The notes below the pieces were generated by a model that had not been told where the DNA came from, searched no databases, and worked only from the letters and a program-made list of their open reading frames with translations. The translations under genes and the position numbers were made by a program. Below are positions 1 through 8,845 of a stretch of 64,000 nt of DNA, piece by piece. This stretch comes from Candidatus Phosphoribacter baldrii (GTDB lineage Bacteria; Actinomycetota; Actinomycetes; Actinomycetales; Dermatophilaceae). How positions within the stretch are numbered: the stretch's first letter is position 1; each line of letters opens with the position of its first letter. The stretch spans positions 1,240,001 through 1,304,000 of the forward strand of contig JADIZV010000001.1 in the NCBI GenBank assembly GCA_016704565.1, written 5' to 3'.

Positions 1-314
1 ACCTTGTCCGATCCGGTCCCGAACTCCCACTCGACGCGGACTGTCGAGATGGCGCTGGCGCTGCGCGAGGTGACCCGGGTGACGCCGGAGACGGCCTTGG
101 CGGCGTCCTCGATGGGGCGGCTGACCTCGCGCTCGACGACCTCGGGAGCAGCCCCGGGCTGCACGGCGACAATGGTCGCGGCAGGCGTCTCGATGGAAGG
201 AATGAGCTCCTGTTTGAGGCTGCCCGTGGCGAAGAAGCCGAGGCCGATGAGGATCGCGCATACGAGCAGGACCACCGTGCGGTTGGCCAGGCTCAACTTC
301 GTCAGTCGGGTCAC
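1..314 (-). CDS. RND-family efflux transporter, N-terminal part
   Basis: Only the first ~104 codons are in the window; the gene runs off the left edge. The proposed start is a GTG at 314. The peptide begins with a short basic stretch and one hydrophobic segment (about residues 12-30). It continues with LKQELIPSIETP and the PGAAPEVVEREV region, typical of the first transmembrane helix and porter domain of AcrB/SwrC-like (HAE1) proton-driven exporters. In Gram-positive bacteria such proteins export lipopeptides or drugs without an outer-membrane channel. The substrate cannot be inferred. No good ribosome binding site is visible before the GTG, so the start is moderately uncertain. About 140 bases without a recognised gene separate it from the next gene. 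Confidence 0.8.
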   Translation of the reverse strand, partial: MTRLTKLSLANRTVVLLVCAILIGLGFFATGSLKQELIPSIETPAATIVAVQPGAAPEVVEREVSRPIEDAAKAVSGVTRVTSRSASAISTVRVEWEFGTGSDK

Positions 315-454
315 TCGGTCAGCCTACGTCGCCCGCGAGGTGCCGCTCGACAGGTGTGTCGGCAACCCGTGTCAACGGTCTCATCCGACGGCAGCCGGGG
401 GTCAGGAACCGATCACTTGGGTTATCGACAATGCCCGCCTAGCGTGGGCCGGGG

Positions 455-1153
455 TCAATCGTGGACCGGCTGATCGCGGTTCTGCCACGTGCACACGCAC
501 ACCTCGTTGCCTTCGACGTCGGCCAGCACCCAGAACGAGGGAGCCTCCGCATCGCTCACCAGCCGACCACCGGCAGCGAGCGCCGCAGCCACTCGTCGGT
601 CGGCCTCATCGTGTGCCACGGTGACATCCACATGGATCCGATTGCGCTGCGGACGTGGCGCGTCCATCTGTTGGAACCACAGGGTCGGTCCCACCCGATC
701 GGGATCGACCAGTTCGTTCCCCTCCGCGCCCTCCGCGCCGTCCGCGCCGGGATCGCCCGTCGGCCACCCGAGCACCGCCGCCCAGAAGGGACGGACCGCC
801 CCGATGTCCATCGCGTCGACGGCGATCTCCACCTCACCCAGTCGGTGTGGCTGGCTGGTGAGGCCCAGCTCGGTCACGACGGTGTCGATGGCCAGCCCCA
901 ATCGGACGTCCCGCTCGCTCACCCCGCCGACGTCATGGCTGCCGGTGGCCACATGCACCCGACCCCAGCGCAGGTCGATCTCGGGGTGGTGACCCTGCTC
1001 TTCGGCCAGGGCACCGACCCGATCGACGAAAGCCAGCGCCGCGGCGAAGTCGCCGGTCGCCACGGTGAGATGCATCCGCCCGAGCAGGTAGCGCCAGTTC
1101 GGCAGCGAGCCCGACGCGTCCGCGCGCGAGAGTCGGCCTGAGGTGGTGTCCAT
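455..1153 (-). CDS. 4a-hydroxytetrahydrobiopterin dehydratase-like / VOC glyoxalase fusion
   Basis: 232 aa, two domains. Residues ~20-100 match pterin-4a-carbinolamine dehydratase, with the signature GHHPEIDLRWGRVHVATGSH followed by DVGGVSERDV. Residues ~105-225 form a vicinal-oxygen-chelate (glyoxalase/bleomycin-resistance) domain with VEIAVDAMD and the WVLADVEGNEVCVC ending. Dehydratase domains recycle oxidised pterin cofactor; VOC domains are metal-dependent lyases, dioxygenases or binding proteins, so the combined substrate is unknown. The start codon is preceded by TATGGT six bases upstream, an actinobacterial -10 box at leaderless spacing, which supports this start. It stands alone between the RND gene and the membrane-complex operon. 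Confidence 0.8.
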   Translation of the reverse strand: MDTTSGRLSRADASGSLPNWRYLLGRMHLTVATGDFAAALAFVDRVGALAEEQGHHPEIDLRWGRVHVATGSHDVGGVSERDVRLGLAIDTVVTELGLTSQPHRLGEVEIAVDAMDIGAVRPFWAAVLGWPTGDPGADGAEGAEGNELVDPDRVGPTLWFQQMDAPRPQRNRIHVDVTVAHDEADRRVAAALAAGGRLVSDAEAPSFWVLADVEGNEVCVCTWQNRDQPVHD

Positions 1154-1207
1154 GGCGCCACCATAGGCGGCGTCGCCGACAACCGACCGGCCGTGTCGGA
1201 ACCGGGG

Positions 1208-2740
1208 TCAGAGGTCGTTGCCCGCGTAGGACTGGTTGAAGCTCTTGTTGGCCAGCGGGAAGTCCGGGACGATCGTGTCGGCCAGCGCCACCGGCAGGGC
1301 GGGCCAGTTGAAGAAGCTCGGGTCGACGATCTTCACCCGGGTCAGCCGTCCGTCCGGGCCGAGCTCGACCCGGTGACACAACGTCCCGCGCCACGCCTCG
1401 ACGACGCCGAGCCCCGCCGCCGGTCCGCTCCCCTCGCCATCGGGCCTTCCGTATGCCGTCCGCTCACCTCCCAGCCCCATCGCACCAACCGGTCCCTCGC
1501 CGCCAACCGCAGCGAGTTCGGTGAGCAAGGGGAGCAGCGCGGCGGACGCGGCGAACTCACTGGCGCGAACGGCATACCGGGCAAGGACGTCGCCACCCTC
1601 CTGGGTGACGGGCGTGAATCCCGGCCCGAGGGCCACCTGCGGGTGGTCGGCGCGGGCGTCGACGGTCAGCCCGCTGGCCCGGGCGACGTAGCCGAGGGTG
1701 CCGAGGTTGCGCGCGAGCTCAGCGGGCAGCACCGCAGTCCCGGTGAACCGATCCAGGACAACCGAGTGGTCGAGGGTGAGCGCGACGATCTCGGCCACTT
1801 CGGCGGCCACCTCGGCGACGAGCGCGAGGTCTGGCTCGGTGGCCCATTGCGCCGACCCCACGCCGACCCCACCGCGCAACAACCGGTGCCCGGTGACAGC
1901 GGCGTTGTGGCGCAACAGCTTTTCACGCAGCCGTTGGGTGTGAATGTGGGCGATCCCGAAGCCGACGTCGTTGGCGATCATCCCGAGGTCGGCGACATGG
2001 TTGTAAAGCCGCTCAAGCTCCAGCAGCACCGCTCGCCGCGCCGCAACGGCGGGGGACACCTCGATCCCGAGGGCCTCCTCGACAGCCTGGACGAGCGCGA
2101 CGGTGTGCCCGACGGCGGTGTCGCCACTGACCCGCTCGGCCAGCTCGATCGCCTCGTCGGGCGTCCGGCCCTCGAAGAGGCGCTCCATGCCGCGGTGGAC
2201 GAACCACAGCCGGGCCTTCATCCGCAGGATGGTCTCGCCGACCACCGAGAAGCGGAAGTGCCCCGGCTCGATGATCCCCGCGTGGATCGGTCCGACGGGG
2301 ATCTCATAGACCCCGTCGCCCTGGACGTGGACGAACGGATACGACCCGACGTCCGGCGCGAGGTCGGGCATGGGCCCGGCGTCGCGGCGCATCGGGTGCC
2401 AGCCGCTGGGCCAGTGGCCGTGGCGCACGAGCCGACGCGGCATCGGATGGCCGATCGGTTCGATCCCGAACAGGTCGCGCAGCTCGCGCTCGAATCGCCC
2501 TGCGGGATAAGAGAGTCCGGCCAGGCTCGGCAGATGCGGTCGGTCGTGGGGGAGGCGCACGACCAGCTCCCGGCGCTGGCCGACGGGCCGCAGGAAGCTG
2601 TAGACCACCCGGAACCCGTCACCGTCGTCGTGCCCGGCCACCAGCGCCAGCCGCCAGCCGTCGCGCAGCAGCCCCGCGACCGCGCCTTCCAGCCCAGCCG
2701 GGTCGACGTCCTCCCGGTATGCCGTCCGCCCACCACTCAC
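1208..2740 (-). CDS. hycE: HycE-like (NuoC/NuoD-type) large subunit lacking Ni-Fe ligands
   Basis: 510 aa. The N-terminal ~110 residues are NuoC-like (ERELRDLFGIEPIGHPMPRR); the rest is NuoD/hydrogenase large-subunit-like (FVHRGMERLFEG, LELERLYNHVADLGMI). In true hydrogenases two CxxC pairs bind the Ni-Fe centre. Here the first reads RVSGDTAVGHT and the last DPSFFNWP, and the protein has a single cysteine elsewhere, so hydrogen chemistry is not expected. It should form the peripheral arm of a proton- or sodium-translocating complex near the quinone pocket. The GTG start at 2740 overlaps the stop of the upstream gene (GTGA), fixing the start. This is the last gene of the operon and matches Rv0087 in position. 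Confidence 0.88.
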   Translation of the reverse strand: MSGGRTAYREDVDPAGLEGAVAGLLRDGWRLALVAGHDDGDGFRVVYSFLRPVGQRRELVVRLPHDRPHLPSLAGLSYPAGRFERELRDLFGIEPIGHPMPRRLVRHGHWPSGWHPMRRDAGPMPDLAPDVGSYPFVHVQGDGVYEIPVGPIHAGIIEPGHFRFSVVGETILRMKARLWFVHRGMERLFEGRTPDEAIELAERVSGDTAVGHTVALVQAVEEALGIEVSPAVAARRAVLLELERLYNHVADLGMIANDVGFGIAHIHTQRLREKLLRHNAAVTGHRLLRGGVGVGSAQWATEPDLALVAEVAAEVAEIVALTLDHSVVLDRFTGTAVLPAELARNLGTLGYVARASGLTVDARADHPQVALGPGFTPVTQEGGDVLARYAVRASEFAASAALLPLLTELAAVGGEGPVGAMGLGGERTAYGRPDGEGSGPAAGLGVVEAWRGTLCHRVELGPDGRLTRVKIVDPSFFNWPALPVALADTIVPDFPLANKSFNQSYAGNDL

Positions 2741-4212
2741 GGGGTCACCCCCAGTCCTGCGACGGCAGCCGCGAGGGCACCGCCGGTCTGCAGGGCCAGT
2801 GCACCGGCCAGCACCGCCGCCGTCAGCGCCGCGACCATTGGCGCTTGGGCGCGCAAGCCCAGCCGTGGCGCGGGCTGTTCGGCACTCGCTTCGATCTGCG
2901 GCGCCGGTGGCTCCGCGCGGGCGGGGCCGAGGGTCATCGCGAGCACCTGGCGCGAGATCCCGACGAAGGTCAGCAGCAGCAGCGCCAAGACGAGGAGCAT
3001 CACCGGCGCCAGGCCCGCCGACCATCCGGCGATGACGATGGCCACCTCGGTGAAGAACAGGGCGAACGGCGGGAAGCCGAGCAGAGCGGCCGTCCCCACC
3101 AACCATGGCCCGCCGAGATCGGGTCGTCGCGCGCTCAGCCCCACCACATCGGCAACCGAACTGCTGCCTTCGGCCCGCAGGATCCGGCCCGCCTGGACGA
3201 ACATCGCCGACTTGACCAGCCCGTGCCCGAGCATGTGGACCAGGACGGCGGTCGTCGCGAGCCACCCGCCGATCGCCACCCCGATCGCCATGAGGCCCAT
3301 GTGCTCGATGCTCGAATAGGCCAGCAGGCGCTTGTAATCGCGTTGGGTCAACGTCAGCGCCGCTGCCACGGTCAGCGACAGCACCCCGAGGACGAGGAGC
3401 ACCCCGCGCAGGAAACCCGGCCCGAGCGCGAGGTCACTGATGCTGCGAAGGCGCAGCACGGCATACAGGGCGACGGACAGCAGCACCCCGGACATGAGGC
3501 CGGACACGGGGGCGGGTGCCTGACTGTGGGCGTCGGGCAGCCACGAGTGCATCGGGGCGAGGCCGGCCTTGGTGGCGAAGCCCAGGGTCGCCAAGGCGAT
3601 TCCCAGGCGGGTGACCGCCGGATCGAGGCGCCCGGCGAGCGCGACGAGTTCCACCAACGAGAGGGTGGGGTGCCCGGCGGCGCGGGTCGCGGCATACAGG
3701 ATGACGATGCCGAGGAACGCGATGGCGACGCCGACCGAGCCGAGGACGACGTACTTCCACGCGGCCTCCAGTGAGCGTCGTCCGCTGCGGTAGCCGACGA
3801 GGAACGCGGTCGTGATCGTTGTTGCCTCGATGGCGACCCAGAGGACACCGAGGTTGTCGGCCAGCACTGCCAGGCTCATCGACGCGAGGAACGCGCACAC
3901 CAGCGCGGTGAACCACCCGTCCGGCGGCGCGGGCGTGACGAGGTCGGCCCAGAGCGCGACCGTCGCCACCGCGCCGATGGTGACCAGCAGGTATGCCGTG
4001 AGCGCATCCCCGCGCAGCAGGTCACCGGCCGCGGTGGGAACAGTCCCCCCGGTGGGGGTGACTCCGGCGAGCAATGCGAGACCGCTGACGAGGATGGCCA
4101 GCGCTGCGGCCAGGCCGAGCGGCCGGGTCCACGTGGCGGATCGACGGGACGCGGCAGCGGCTCCGAGCAGGGTCGGGACCACGAGAGGGAGCCAGAGCAG
4201 CGCGGTCATCAC
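2737..4212 (-). CDS. hycQ: HyfF/HycQ-like proton-translocating antiporter subunit
   Basis: 491 aa, almost entirely hydrophobic, about 13-14 predicted membrane helices. It belongs to the NuoL/M/N-Mrp antiporter family, shown by GLAPMHSWLPDAHSQAPAPV (loop of the conserved discontinuous helix) and the KRLLAYSSIEHMG lysine segment. In complex I and group 4 membrane hydrogenases these subunits form a proton or sodium channel. The neighbour upstream is the HyfE-like gene with 16 bases between; the large subunit follows with a GTGA overlap. The position matches Rv0086 (hycQ) of M. tuberculosis. Confidence 0.88.
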   Translation of the reverse strand: MMTALLWLPLVVPTLLGAAAASRRSATWTRPLGLAAALAILVSGLALLAGVTPTGGTVPTAAGDLLRGDALTAYLLVTIGAVATVALWADLVTPAPPDGWFTALVCAFLASMSLAVLADNLGVLWVAIEATTITTAFLVGYRSGRRSLEAAWKYVVLGSVGVAIAFLGIVILYAATRAAGHPTLSLVELVALAGRLDPAVTRLGIALATLGFATKAGLAPMHSWLPDAHSQAPAPVSGLMSGVLLSVALYAVLRLRSISDLALGPGFLRGVLLVLGVLSLTVAAALTLTQRDYKRLLAYSSIEHMGLMAIGVAIGGWLATTAVLVHMLGHGLVKSAMFVQAGRILRAEGSSSVADVVGLSARRPDLGGPWLVGTAALLGFPPFALFFTEVAIVIAGWSAGLAPVMLLVLALLLLTFVGISRQVLAMTLGPARAEPPAPQIEASAEQPAPRLGLRAQAPMVAALTAAVLAGALALQTGGALAAAVAGLGVTP

Positions 4213-4228
4213 GGGAAAAGGCCCATCA

Positions 4229-4888
4229 TCAGTCGTGCAGCTCCCTCAGGTCATGCAGGTCGACCTCGCCGTGGGCCAGTTCGAGCCGGGCCGAGAGGAT
4301 CCGCAGGATGAAGACGACGAGGACGACGTCTAGGAGCACGCCGAGTTCGACGACCAGGGGCACACCGCCCGCGGTGAGGAAGGCGACGGTGGCGATGCCG
4401 TTGTCGATGACGAGGAACCCGATGACCTGCGAGACGGCCCGGTGGCGGGTGAGCAGCACGAGGAAGCCGACGAGGACGAGGGTCAGCCCGGCAGGGACGG
4501 CGTGAGCTGCCGGGCCGGTGTCGAGGGCGACGAGGGGTCGGCTCACGGCATACGCGAGGGTGGCCAGGCCGGCGGCGGCGAGCAGGCCGCTCACCGGGTT
4601 GACGGCGGGGGAGTCCTCGCGGTGGATGCCTGAGCGTTCGATGGTGCGGGCCAACGCCCAGGGGAGGGCGACGGCCTTGAACGCCAGAACGACGAAGGCG
4701 ATCAGGACGAGCTCGGCGTGCCCCTCGGCGAGGCCGATGGCGCCGACAAGCAGCGCGAGGGCGGCGCCTTGGATGGCCAGCAGCTTCGTCGAGGCATCGG
4801 TCGAGCGCCGCCAGACCTGCAGGACGGCGGTGAGCATGAGCAGGCCGGTCGCCGTGGCGACGGTCTGGGCGAACAGGCTCTCGGTCAT
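4229..4888 (-). CDS. hycP: HyfE/HycP-like membrane subunit
   Basis: 219 aa, about seven hydrophobic segments. The first ~90 residues resemble NuoK-type subunits; the rest matches HyfE (segments VIGFLVIDNGIATVAFLTA and ELGVLLDVVLVVFILRIL near the C terminus). The ATG at 4888 was chosen because the frame further upstream is antisense-like to the next gene and the product then has the normal HyfE length. It sits eight bases downstream of the HycD-like gene. Role: small hydrophobic subunit linking the antiporter modules to the membrane anchor of the complex. Confidence 0.85.
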   Translation of the reverse strand: MTESLFAQTVATATGLLMLTAVLQVWRRSTDASTKLLAIQGAALALLVGAIGLAEGHAELVLIAFVVLAFKAVALPWALARTIERSGIHREDSPAVNPVSGLLAAAGLATLAYAVSRPLVALDTGPAAHAVPAGLTLVLVGFLVLLTRHRAVSQVIGFLVIDNGIATVAFLTAGGVPLVVELGVLLDVVLVVFILRILSARLELAHGEVDLHDLRELHD

Positions 4889-4896
4889 CGGCGGCC

Positions 4897-5835
4897 TCAG
4901 ACGATGAGGTAGGAGGCGGTGACGGACAGGAAGGCCAGGACGAACGAGCCGGCCAGCAGCTCGGGGACCCGGAAGAGGCGCACCTTGGCGAGGAACACCT
5001 CGGCGGCGGCGATGATCGCGCCGGCCAGGAAGAGTTTGGCCGCGAAGGCGACCGTCGCGACGAGGGTGGCGATCACCCCGAGGTCGGCGGCCACGCCCCA
5101 CGGGAGGGCGAGGTTGACGACCAACCCGAGCAGGGCGGTCAGGCGCAGCCACGAGCCGAGCTCCAGCCAACCCAGGTCGCGGCCGCTGCTCTCGAGCACC
5201 ATCGCCTCGTGGACCATGGTCAGCTCGAGGTGGGTGGCTGGGTTGTCGACGGGCAGTCGCCCGGTCTCGGCGAGCACGACGATGGTGAGCGCGACTAGAG
5301 CCAACAGGCTCACCGGCGAGACCACGGTGGCCGGGTCGGTCATCCGGGCCTGAAGGATGGCCGACAGGGCGGTCGTGCCGACGGGCACCGAGAGCGCATA
5401 GACCGCGACGAGGACCGTCGGCTCGACGAGGGCGGCGATCATCATGTGTCGGCTGGACCCCATGCCACCGAACGCCGTTCCCGACTCCAGGCCCAGCAGG
5501 GCGAGGGCGACCGTGCCGACGAGCAAGACCGAGACGACGACGAACAGGTCGTCGGGCACCCACGCCAAGGTGGCGATCCCCAGCAGAGGGACGAGGGCAA
5601 CGCTGACCAGGCTGCTCACGACGAGGACGAGCGGGGCGGCCGCCATGAGCGGCCCGGCGCCGTCGGCAGCGAGCGGTTCCTTGGCGAGCAACTTGCGCGC
5701 GTCACGCCACGGCTGGCCGACCCCGGCTCCGGCCCGTCCCTCCAGCCGAGCCCGGAGCTGGCGCATGACGCCGATGAGCAGCGGGGTGAGGGCGACGGCA
5801 ACGAGGACCTGCCAGGCCAGGGCGAGCGCGGTCAC
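4897..5835 (-). CDS. hycD: HycD/HyfC-like (NuoH-type) membrane anchor subunit
   Basis: 312 aa with about eight transmembrane helices. The conserved NuoH/HycD loop is present as LPVDNPATHLELTMVHEAM, carrying the acidic residues that line the quinone or proton entry channel. An N-terminal MRQLRARLEGRAG segment is typical of the family. The GTG at 5835 overlaps the stop of the upstream HyfB-like gene (GTGA), so the two are translationally coupled. Role: anchors the peripheral iron-sulfur and large subunits to the membrane. Matches Rv0084 (hycD) in context. Confidence 0.88.
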   Translation of the reverse strand: MTALALAWQVLVAVALTPLLIGVMRQLRARLEGRAGAGVGQPWRDARKLLAKEPLAADGAGPLMAAAPLVLVVSSLVSVALVPLLGIATLAWVPDDLFVVVSVLLVGTVALALLGLESGTAFGGMGSSRHMMIAALVEPTVLVAVYALSVPVGTTALSAILQARMTDPATVVSPVSLLALVALTIVVLAETGRLPVDNPATHLELTMVHEAMVLESSGRDLGWLELGSWLRLTALLGLVVNLALPWGVAADLGVIATLVATVAFAAKLFLAGAIIAAAEVFLAKVRLFRVPELLAGSFVLAFLSVTASYLIV

Positions 5836-7841
5836 CAGGTCACCACCAACAGGACGACGACCAGGGCGGTGAACGAAAAGCCGAGATAGCGCTGGATGCT
5901 GCCGTTCTGGGCCCGTCGACCCACGTCGCCGACGGCCTCCAACACCCCGAGCACCGGCTGATAGAGCCCGCGCTCGACCTGATCGACCATCCGCTGCCGG
6001 AACGCCACGGCCCGCACGAGATAACGGGACTCGGTCGTGTGGGTGACGTCCAGGTCACGAGTGGGCTGCAGGGCGTCATCGAAGACGCGGACCAGCGGCT
6101 CGGCATACGAGGTCGCGGTGTATTGCATCATCGGGTCGACGCGGACGCCCCCGCAGCCCCACGGGAGGTCGACGGTCCGGCGAGGGGCGCGTCGGGCGGC
6201 GCGGGCGGTGACGACCGCGACCGGCACCGCGAGCGCCACGGCCATGAGGACCAGCGCCACCGGGTCCAGCAACGCCGTCACCGCCGGAAGGGCGACCCCG
6301 CCGAGGCCCACCTGCTCCACACCGGAGGCACCCACGGCGTATGCCGCCCCACTCGCCACCCAGCCCGGCACCAGACCCAGCGCGACGACGAGGCCCGCGC
6401 CGACGAGCAGGGGCACCGTCATGGTTGCGGGGCTCTCGTGGGCCGCCCCGGCCGACTCCGACCGGGCGCGAGCGAGGAAGGCGATCCCGACCACCTTGAC
6501 GAAGGTCAGCAGGGCAAGCCCGGCCGTCAGCGCCACCAACGACACCGTGATCGGCAGCGCGATGGCGATGACCCGGTCGGCGCCCGGCCCCCGGGTGTCG
6601 CCGTGGACGAGCGACTGCAGCAGCACCCACTCGGCGACGAACCCCGACGAGATCGGCAGGGCGGCGGCGGCGAGCGCGGCGATCGAGGTGGCCGTGGCGG
6701 TTCGCGGCATGAGTCGAGCCAGGCCGCCGAGCCGGTCCAGATCGCGCTCGCCGGTGGCGTGCAGGATCGACCCGGCGCCGAGGAACAGCACCGTTTTGAA
6801 GGCCGCGTGGCTCACGACGAGGAGGATGACCGCGACCAGGGCGACATCGGCGACCGCGCGCTGTCCGGCGGTGCGCAGCAGCATCGCGACAGCGAGTCCG
6901 GTGACCATGAGACCGAGGTTTTCGGTCGTCGAGTAGGCCAGCAGCCGTTTGAGATCCGAGGTCACCGAGGCTTGGAGGATGCCGTAGACGGCCGACGCGC
7001 CGCCGAGCAGCAGCAGCCCGATGCCCCACCAGTGCGGCCCCTCGGGCAGCAGACGGGTGCAGAGCAACAGCAGGCCATAGACCCCGAGTTTGACCATCGC
7101 CGCGCTCATTGGGGCCGACACGTGGCTGGGTGCTTCGGGGTGGGCGCGGGGCAGCCAGACGTGGACGGGCACCAGTCCCGCCTTCGTCGCAAAGCCGCCA
7201 GCCAACAGGGCGAACGCCAGCGAGGCGCTCGCTCCGGTCGGCGGTTGCGCGGCGATCGCGGCCCACGAGGCGCCACCGGCGTGTCCGACGAGCACGGCGA
7301 ACCCGGCGAGGAGCAGGACAAAGCTCAGGTGGGTCATCGCGGCATACCAGAGGACAGCCGAGCGCACCTGCGGCCGCGAGGCGTGCTCGGACAGCAGCAG
7401 GACGGTGGAGCCCAGCGCCATGAGCTCCCACCCGAGCAGGAAGGTCACCGCGTCGCCCGCGCCCGGCACGATCGCCATGCCCCACACGAAGATTGGGTAT
7501 GCCGCCCACGCGGCTCGCGTCGCCGACGCGCCGTGGGCGTAGCCGACGCCGAACCAGGCGCTCAGCGCCCCAACGAGTCCGACGACGATGAGGAAGATGC
7601 CGCCGAGCCGGTCGGGGGCCAGCGACAGGAGGCCGATTCCGGGGATCGGTGAGCCGAGTGTCAACGTGCCCGGCTGGCCGAGTAATGCTCCGATGCCGGT
7701 GAGGGCGATGGCCAGGCCGAGGGCCGCGTTGAGGGTGCCGGCGACGGCCGAGCGCCTCTGGTCGGTGACCGCGACTGCCGCGGCGAAGGCGAGCACGGCG
7801 AGCAGGGGCTGGCCGAGCAGCCCGAGGTCGGTGAGGGTCAT
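5832..7841 (-). CDS. HyfB-like antiporter subunit
   Basis: 669 aa, about 16 membrane helices, NuoL/M/N family. Signatures are the segment ending WLPRAHPEAPSHVSA and LKRLLAYSTTENLG. A C-terminal extension of ~150 residues after the antiporter core (TVDLPWGCGGVRVDPMMQYT onward) resembles HyfB/HycC proteins and ends in a final membrane helix. The ATG at 7841 overlaps the stop of the NuoB-like gene (ATGA), which fixes the start over longer upstream possibilities. Expected role: second ion-pumping subunit of the complex. Equivalent in order to Rv0083. Confidence 0.87.
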   Translation of the reverse strand: MTLTDLGLLGQPLLAVLAFAAAVAVTDQRRSAVAGTLNAALGLAIALTGIGALLGQPGTLTLGSPIPGIGLLSLAPDRLGGIFLIVVGLVGALSAWFGVGYAHGASATRAAWAAYPIFVWGMAIVPGAGDAVTFLLGWELMALGSTVLLLSEHASRPQVRSAVLWYAAMTHLSFVLLLAGFAVLVGHAGGASWAAIAAQPPTGASASLAFALLAGGFATKAGLVPVHVWLPRAHPEAPSHVSAPMSAAMVKLGVYGLLLLCTRLLPEGPHWWGIGLLLLGGASAVYGILQASVTSDLKRLLAYSTTENLGLMVTGLAVAMLLRTAGQRAVADVALVAVILLVVSHAAFKTVLFLGAGSILHATGERDLDRLGGLARLMPRTATATSIAALAAAALPISSGFVAEWVLLQSLVHGDTRGPGADRVIAIALPITVSLVALTAGLALLTFVKVVGIAFLARARSESAGAAHESPATMTVPLLVGAGLVVALGLVPGWVASGAAYAVGASGVEQVGLGGVALPAVTALLDPVALVLMAVALAVPVAVVTARAARRAPRRTVDLPWGCGGVRVDPMMQYTATSYAEPLVRVFDDALQPTRDLDVTHTTESRYLVRAVAFRQRMVDQVERGLYQPVLGVLEAVGDVGRRAQNGSIQRYLGFSFTALVVVLLVVTW

Positions 7842-8326
7842 CGGCCGGTGACCTGCCGGAGGGCGGCGACGATGGCATCGGGCGGCGGCGGGCAGCCCGG
7901 GACGACGAGGTCGACCGGGACGATGTCGGAGACCGCGCCGACGACGGCATACCCCTGGGCGAAGGCGCCCACCCCGGCGGCGCAGTCGCCGATGGCGATC
8001 ACCACGCGGGGTTGGGGTGCGGCGTCGACGCTGCGGCGCAACGGCTCGGCGAGGTTGCAAGTCGGGGCGCCGGTGACGGCCAGGACGTCCGCGTGGCGGG
8101 GCGAGGCGACCAACCGGGCGCCGAATCGTTCCGCGTCGTAGACCGGGCCGAAGGCGCCGGCCAGCTCGATCTCACAGCCGTTGCAGGAGCCGCAATCGAC
8201 GTGACGCACCTGAGCGCTGCCAGCCAGGGCGGGGGGTGGCGTGAAGTCCGACTCAGTTGCCGCAGAGGCAGGTTCGGTGATCCGACCGGCGCGGCGGATC
8301 ACCCTGACGAGGTCGAGGGCGCTCAT
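7838..8326 (-). CDS. NuoB/HycG-like iron-sulfur small subunit
   Basis: 162 aa. Cysteines of the proximal [4Fe-4S] cluster (N2 type) are kept: C45-x2-C48-x2-C51, GDC at 115 and PGCPP at 145. It should carry electrons to the quinone site formed with the large subunit, and it is the only Fe-S protein of the operon; no NuoI-type ferredoxin or NADH-oxidising module is encoded nearby. The start at 8326 overlaps the stop of the ArsR-type regulator (ATGA) and its own stop overlaps the HyfB-like start (ATGA), so the operon is tightly coupled. Corresponds to Rv0082. Confidence 0.88.
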   Translation of the reverse strand: MSALDLVRVIRRAGRITEPASAATESDFTPPPALAGSAQVRHVDCGSCNGCEIELAGAFGPVYDAERFGARLVASPRHADVLAVTGAPTCNLAEPLRRSVDAAPQPRVVIAIGDCAAGVGAFAQGYAVVGAVSDIVPVDLVVPGCPPPPDAIVAALRQVTGR

Positions 8327-8724
8327 GCGCTGCGCGTCTTGCGCCGGGGCGTGAGCGGTGCGGTTGCTGGTCGCCGGGCGCCCTTCGTGGAAGGGGACGG
8401 CGGCGGATCGAGCTGCTCGGCGAGGTGGTCCTGGTCTGCGAGGACAGCTCGCAGGACGTTGCGACCGGCGCTGAGCAGGTCGATGGTGGCGGGGACGACG
8501 ATCGAATAGACCACCTCGCCCCCGATGCGTTGCTGGCGAACCAGCCCGGTGCGGCGGAGCACGGCGAGCTGCTGCGAGAGGCTGCTGGCCTCGAGCTCGA
8601 TGGCGGCCAGCAACTCATGGACGGCGTGGTCGCGCTCGGAGAGCAACTCGAGGATGCGGATGCGGGCCGGGTGGCCCAAGGTGCGGAACAGCTCGGCCTT
8701 GGCCTGATACAACGGCACCCGCAT
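8323..8724 (-). CDS. ArsR-family transcriptional regulator of the membrane-complex operon
   Basis: 133 aa winged-helix protein. ELFRTLGHPARIRILELLSE opens the DNA-binding domain, the recognition helix is ASSLSQQLAVLRRTGLV, and the wing contains GGEVVYSI. It has no cysteine, so it is not a thiol-based metal sensor. The ~35-residue C-terminal tail is basic and Pro-rich. It is the first gene of the operon, preceded by a GGGAGG ribosome site and a short imperfect dyad at 8737-8752. The homologous position in M. tuberculosis is Rv0081, a hypoxia-linked regulator that heads the same operon. Autoregulation is inferred. Confidence 0.85.
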   Translation of the reverse strand: MRVPLYQAKAELFRTLGHPARIRILELLSERDHAVHELLAAIELEASSLSQQLAVLRRTGLVRQQRIGGEVVYSIVVPATIDLLSAGRNVLRAVLADQDHLAEQLDPPPSPSTKGARRPATAPLTPRRKTRSA

Positions 8725-8736
8725 GGCGACCTCCCA

Positions 8737-8752
8737 TCACCTGTTCATGTGA
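8737..8752 (-). promoter_or_regulatory. Candidate operator upstream of the ArsR-type regulator
   Basis: TCAC and GTGA bracket CTGTTCAT, forming a 16-base imperfect dyad just upstream of the ribosome site of the regulator gene. A perfect TTGCGCAA palindrome follows at 8757-8764. Autoregulatory binding is inferred only from position and symmetry. Confidence 0.3.
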
Positions 8753-8845
8753 CCAATTGCGCAACCTTTCAAGTCTGGCACATCGGAAGCCGTCGGCCAA
8801 GGTCGCCCATTGCTGACGATGACTCGCTTCTGTTGGATGTCATAC

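Noticed and set aside
1193..3319. Long open frame on the plus strand across the hycE/hycQ genes
   Set aside because: It is the antisense shadow of high-GC coding DNA; the minus-strand genes have clear family motifs and overlapping starts.
6039..7652. Long plus-strand open frame opposite the HyfB-like gene
   Set aside because: Composition is Arg/Gly/Asp-rich without recognisable domains, a typical third-position shadow.
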